Shown here: positions 5,003 through 6,340 of the stretch, piece by piece | How positions within the stretch are numbered: the first letter of the stretch is position 1 | Layout: each line of letters starts with the position of its first letter | Source: an uncultured Lachnospiraceae bacterium | GTDB taxonomy: Bacteria > Bacillota_A > Clostridia > Lachnospirales > Lachnospiraceae | DNA length: 6,340 nt | Direction: 5' to 3' | NCBI GenBank assembly: GCA_947178085.1 | Contig: CAMWWS010000167.1 | Location: forward strand, 1 to 6,340 | Made by a program: the position numbers and the translations under genes | Notes under the pieces: model-generated | The model's database searches: none | Told to the model about the DNA's origin: nothing | What the model saw: only the letters and a program-made list of their open reading frames with translations

Positions 5003-5037
5003 AACGGGCTGTTTCAGCATTCATGAAACAGCCCGTT
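5003..5037. terminator. Bidirectional terminator between convergent units
   Basis: AACGGGCTGTTTCA (5003-5016) and TGAAACAGCCCGTT (5024-5037) form a perfect 14-pair stem with a 7-base loop. The plus strand continues TCGTTATT, and the minus strand continues ATTATTTTC, more T-rich. It ends both the cupin transcript and the minus-strand operon, whose stop codon at 5043-5045 lies only 5 bases away. Confidence 0.88.
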
Positions 5038-5042
5038 CGTTA

Positions 5043-5522
5043 TTACAGGTAATTAATTGTATAATGCGCTTCGCCTTCCCTGTCTATATCCATTATGACA
5101 TACGAAGGTCTTTTTCCCGCCTGTCTTGGGTAGCTCAGGCTTCCGGGATTGACCAGAGTTAAGTCTGCTGCTACGTCTACGACAGGCTTATGAGTATGTC
5201 CGCACATCACTATATCTGCGCCCCTGTCTCTGGCCTCCTGCTTTATGGTTTCATAATTCATATAAACATAATAATTATGTCCATGTGTAAGCCACACCTT
5301 ATAATCCCCTATCATAAATTCATCCTCTTTAGGGATATTGGACCAGAAATCATTATTCCCCTGCACAATATGTACCGTACATCCCGCCGCGTCGGCAATT
5401 ATATTTTCGCCGCCTTCCACATCACCGCAATGCACCACCATATCAACCGGACCTACTCTATGTATTACTTCATAAAAATTCGCATTATGACGATGCGTAT
5501 CACTTACAATAAGTATTTTCAT
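5043..5522 (-). CDS. YfcE/MJ0936-type metallophosphoesterase
   Basis: A 159-residue calcineurin-like phosphoesterase of the compact YfcE/MJ0936 (YsnB) family, which hydrolyses phosphodiesters at a dinuclear metal centre; the physiological substrate is not settled for this family. All metal-site motifs are present: SDTH (Asp8, His10), CGD (Asp34), GNND (55-58), LTHGH (His80, His82) and GHTH (108-111). Length is normal for the family. AGGAG (5531-5527 on the minus strand) lies 4 bases before the ATG. It follows rdgB by only 10 bases, a pairing common in Firmicutes, and is the last gene of its operon before the shared terminator. Confidence 0.92.
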   Translation of the reverse strand: MKILIVSDTHRHNANFYEVIHRVGPVDMVVHCGDVEGGENIIADAAGCTVHIVQGNNDFWSNIPKEDEFMIGDYKVWLTHGHNYYVYMNYETIKQEARDRGADIVMCGHTHKPVVDVAADLTLVNPGSLSYPRQAGKRPSYVIMDIDREGEAHYTINYL

Positions 5523-5532
5523 AAATCTCCTG

Positions 5533-6129
5533 TTATATTATTTTCTCAAGTTTTTCTTTCATAGCTCTTAATGCCCTGCCTCTATGGCTTATTGCGTTTT
5601 TATCCTCTTCGCTCAACTCGGCGCAGGTACAGCCATATTCCGGAAGATAAAAAATAGGATCGAAACAAAATCCGTTTTCTCCCTCCGGCTTGTATGCAAT
5701 CCGCCCTTCTACGCACCCTTGCGCCGTAATCACTTTTCCGTCCGGAAGAGCCGCTGCAATCGCACAAACAAACCTTGCCGTACGCTTTTCATCCTCTACG
5801 CCTTCTAAACGTCCTATAAGGTTGGCATTTTTTATATCATAAGAGGTATTTTCTCCCATATATCTCGCCGAATAAATCCCCGGTTCTTTGTTAAGATAAT
5901 CTATTTCAAGACCTGAATCATCAGCTAACACAATATGATCTGTCATAGCGGCTACAGCCTTTGCCTTAATTACCGCATTTTCTTCAAAAGTTGATCCATC
6001 TTCTATGATATCCGCTGAAATTCCAGCTTCTTTCATAGAAAGTATTTTCACATCCATATCCCCAAGAATCTGTCGTATTTCATGCATTTTCCCTTCATTA
6101 CCGGTTGCAAAAATGATTGTTCGTTCCAT
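5533..6129 (-). CDS. rdgB: dITP/XTP pyrophosphatase (RdgB/HAM1 family)
   Basis: A 198-residue nucleotide-sanitising enzyme that hydrolyses non-canonical purine nucleoside triphosphates (dITP, XTP, ITP) to monophosphate and pyrophosphate, preventing their use in DNA and RNA. Motifs: FATGNEGK (7-14, substrate loop), STFEENA (46-52), the metal-binding LADDSGLE (68-75), GIYSARY (84-90), GFCFDPIF (153-160; usually GFGYDP, so Gly-to-Cys and Tyr-to-Phe variants here) and KNAISHRGRAL (177-187). The start is uncertain between ATG 6141 and ATG 6129. The AAGGA ribosome site touches the first directly (no spacer) but lies 12 bases from the second, and the family N-terminus fits the second (MERTIIFATGN). 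It lies 39 bases after the amidase gene and 10 bases before the phosphoesterase gene, so an operon is likely. Confidence 0.94.
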   Translation of the reverse strand: MERTIIFATGNEGKMHEIRQILGDMDVKILSMKEAGISADIIEDGSTFEENAVIKAKAVAAMTDHIVLADDSGLEIDYLNKEPGIYSARYMGENTSYDIKNANLIGRLEGVEDEKRTARFVCAIAAALPDGKVITAQGCVEGRIAYKPEGENGFCFDPIFYLPEYGCTCAELSEEDKNAISHRGRALRAMKEKLEKII

Positions 6130-6168
6130 AACAATAACCATTCCTTTTTATCTTCTTAGTTGTACATC

Positions 6169-6340
6169 CTAATACGAATCATATGCTGATAAAATTGCCT
6201 GATAAATTCCTTCCGCAATTTTCCCAATATAATCATCTCTGTTCAGTAAAATTGCTTCCTGTCCATTACTTATATAACCGACTCTTATCGCTGCTGCCGG
6301 AAAAACCGACTTTTCTATAACCTGCTCCTCTGCGGTGGAC
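6169..6340 (-). CDS. C-terminus of N-acetylmuramoyl-L-alanine amidase-like protein (Amidase_3), partial
   Basis: The last 56 codons of a gene entering from the right edge, ending in TAG (6171-6169). The residues FPAAAIRVGYISNGQEAILLN, then DDYIGKIAEGIYQAI, match the end of the zinc-dependent Amidase_3 fold, where family members read roughly P-x-x-L-V-E-x-G-F-x-S-N-x-x-E, then x-Y-x-x-x-I-A-x-x-I-x-x-G-I. Such enzymes cut the bond between muramic acid and the stem peptide. Here the position of the catalytic Glu (VE-x-G) appears to be Arg (IRVGY), so activity may be reduced or lost, or the family variant differs. The zinc ligands lie outside the window. No promoter is seen between this gene and rdgB. 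Confidence 0.75.
   Translation of the reverse strand, partial: STAEEQVIEKSVFPAAAIRVGYISNGQEAILLNRDDYIGKIAEGIYQAILSAYDSY

Noticed and set aside
1..6340. CRISPR array, insertion sequence or toxin-antitoxin pair
   Set aside because: No regularly spaced repeats, transposase motifs, terminal inverted repeats or recognisable toxin/antitoxin pairs are present.

Overview
The window looks like chromosome from a low-GC Gram-positive anaerobe, most likely a Clostridia member such as a Lachnospiraceae-type organism. The reasons are: strong AGGAGG-type ribosome sites, two TTG starts backed by good ribosome sites, sigma-A-type promoters with TATAAT -10 boxes, tRNA genes without an encoded CCA, and protein sequences of clostridial flavour. 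This placement is inference; no species can be read from the sequence.

Layout. Positions 1-160 hold the 3' part of a tRNA-Pro(TGG) gene and a complete tRNA-Gly(TCC). At 179-831 a promoter drives a RimJ/RimL-like GNAT acetyltransferase. It converges, with a 6-base gap, on a minus-strand flavodoxin-fold oxidoreductase (838-1431) that carries a compact CX2CX2CX5C motif. From 1432 to 1904 there is no large gene. This stretch holds the flavoprotein promoter, a divergent extended -10 promoter, and a leader of about 350 bases. The leader has a 10-codon ORF with its own ribosome site, several mutually exclusive RNA pairings, two tandem intrinsic terminators, and a second small ORF that runs into the next gene.

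Downstream of the leader is a two-gene unit, 1905-3769: an RsgA-type ribosome-assembly GTPase (TTG start) and, overlapping it by 4 bases, a GNAT acetyltransferase (TTG start). The acetyltransferase carries a C-terminal domain that resembles the RNA polymerase alpha-subunit C-terminal domain. A separate, strong promoter then precedes a membrane-anchored GH25 lysozyme (3860-4603) and a small cupin (4660-4983). A bidirectional terminator (5003-5037) separates these from a minus-strand operon read right to left: the end of an Amidase_3-type cell-wall amidase (entering from the right edge), an RdgB/HAM1 nucleotide-sanitising pyrophosphatase, and a YfcE/MJ0936-type metallophosphoesterase.

The most notable part is 1518-3769. 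The leader has the architecture of ribosome-mediated transcription attenuation, as known for some translation-targeting antibiotic resistance genes, but here it precedes a ribosome-maturation GTPase and an acetyltransferase. The inferred idea is a circuit that senses disturbed translation at the leader peptide and then raises a ribosome-assembly factor plus a modifying enzyme. The leader structure is visible in the sequence; the sensing role is a hypothesis. The rest of the window is ordinary housekeeping or accessory content.
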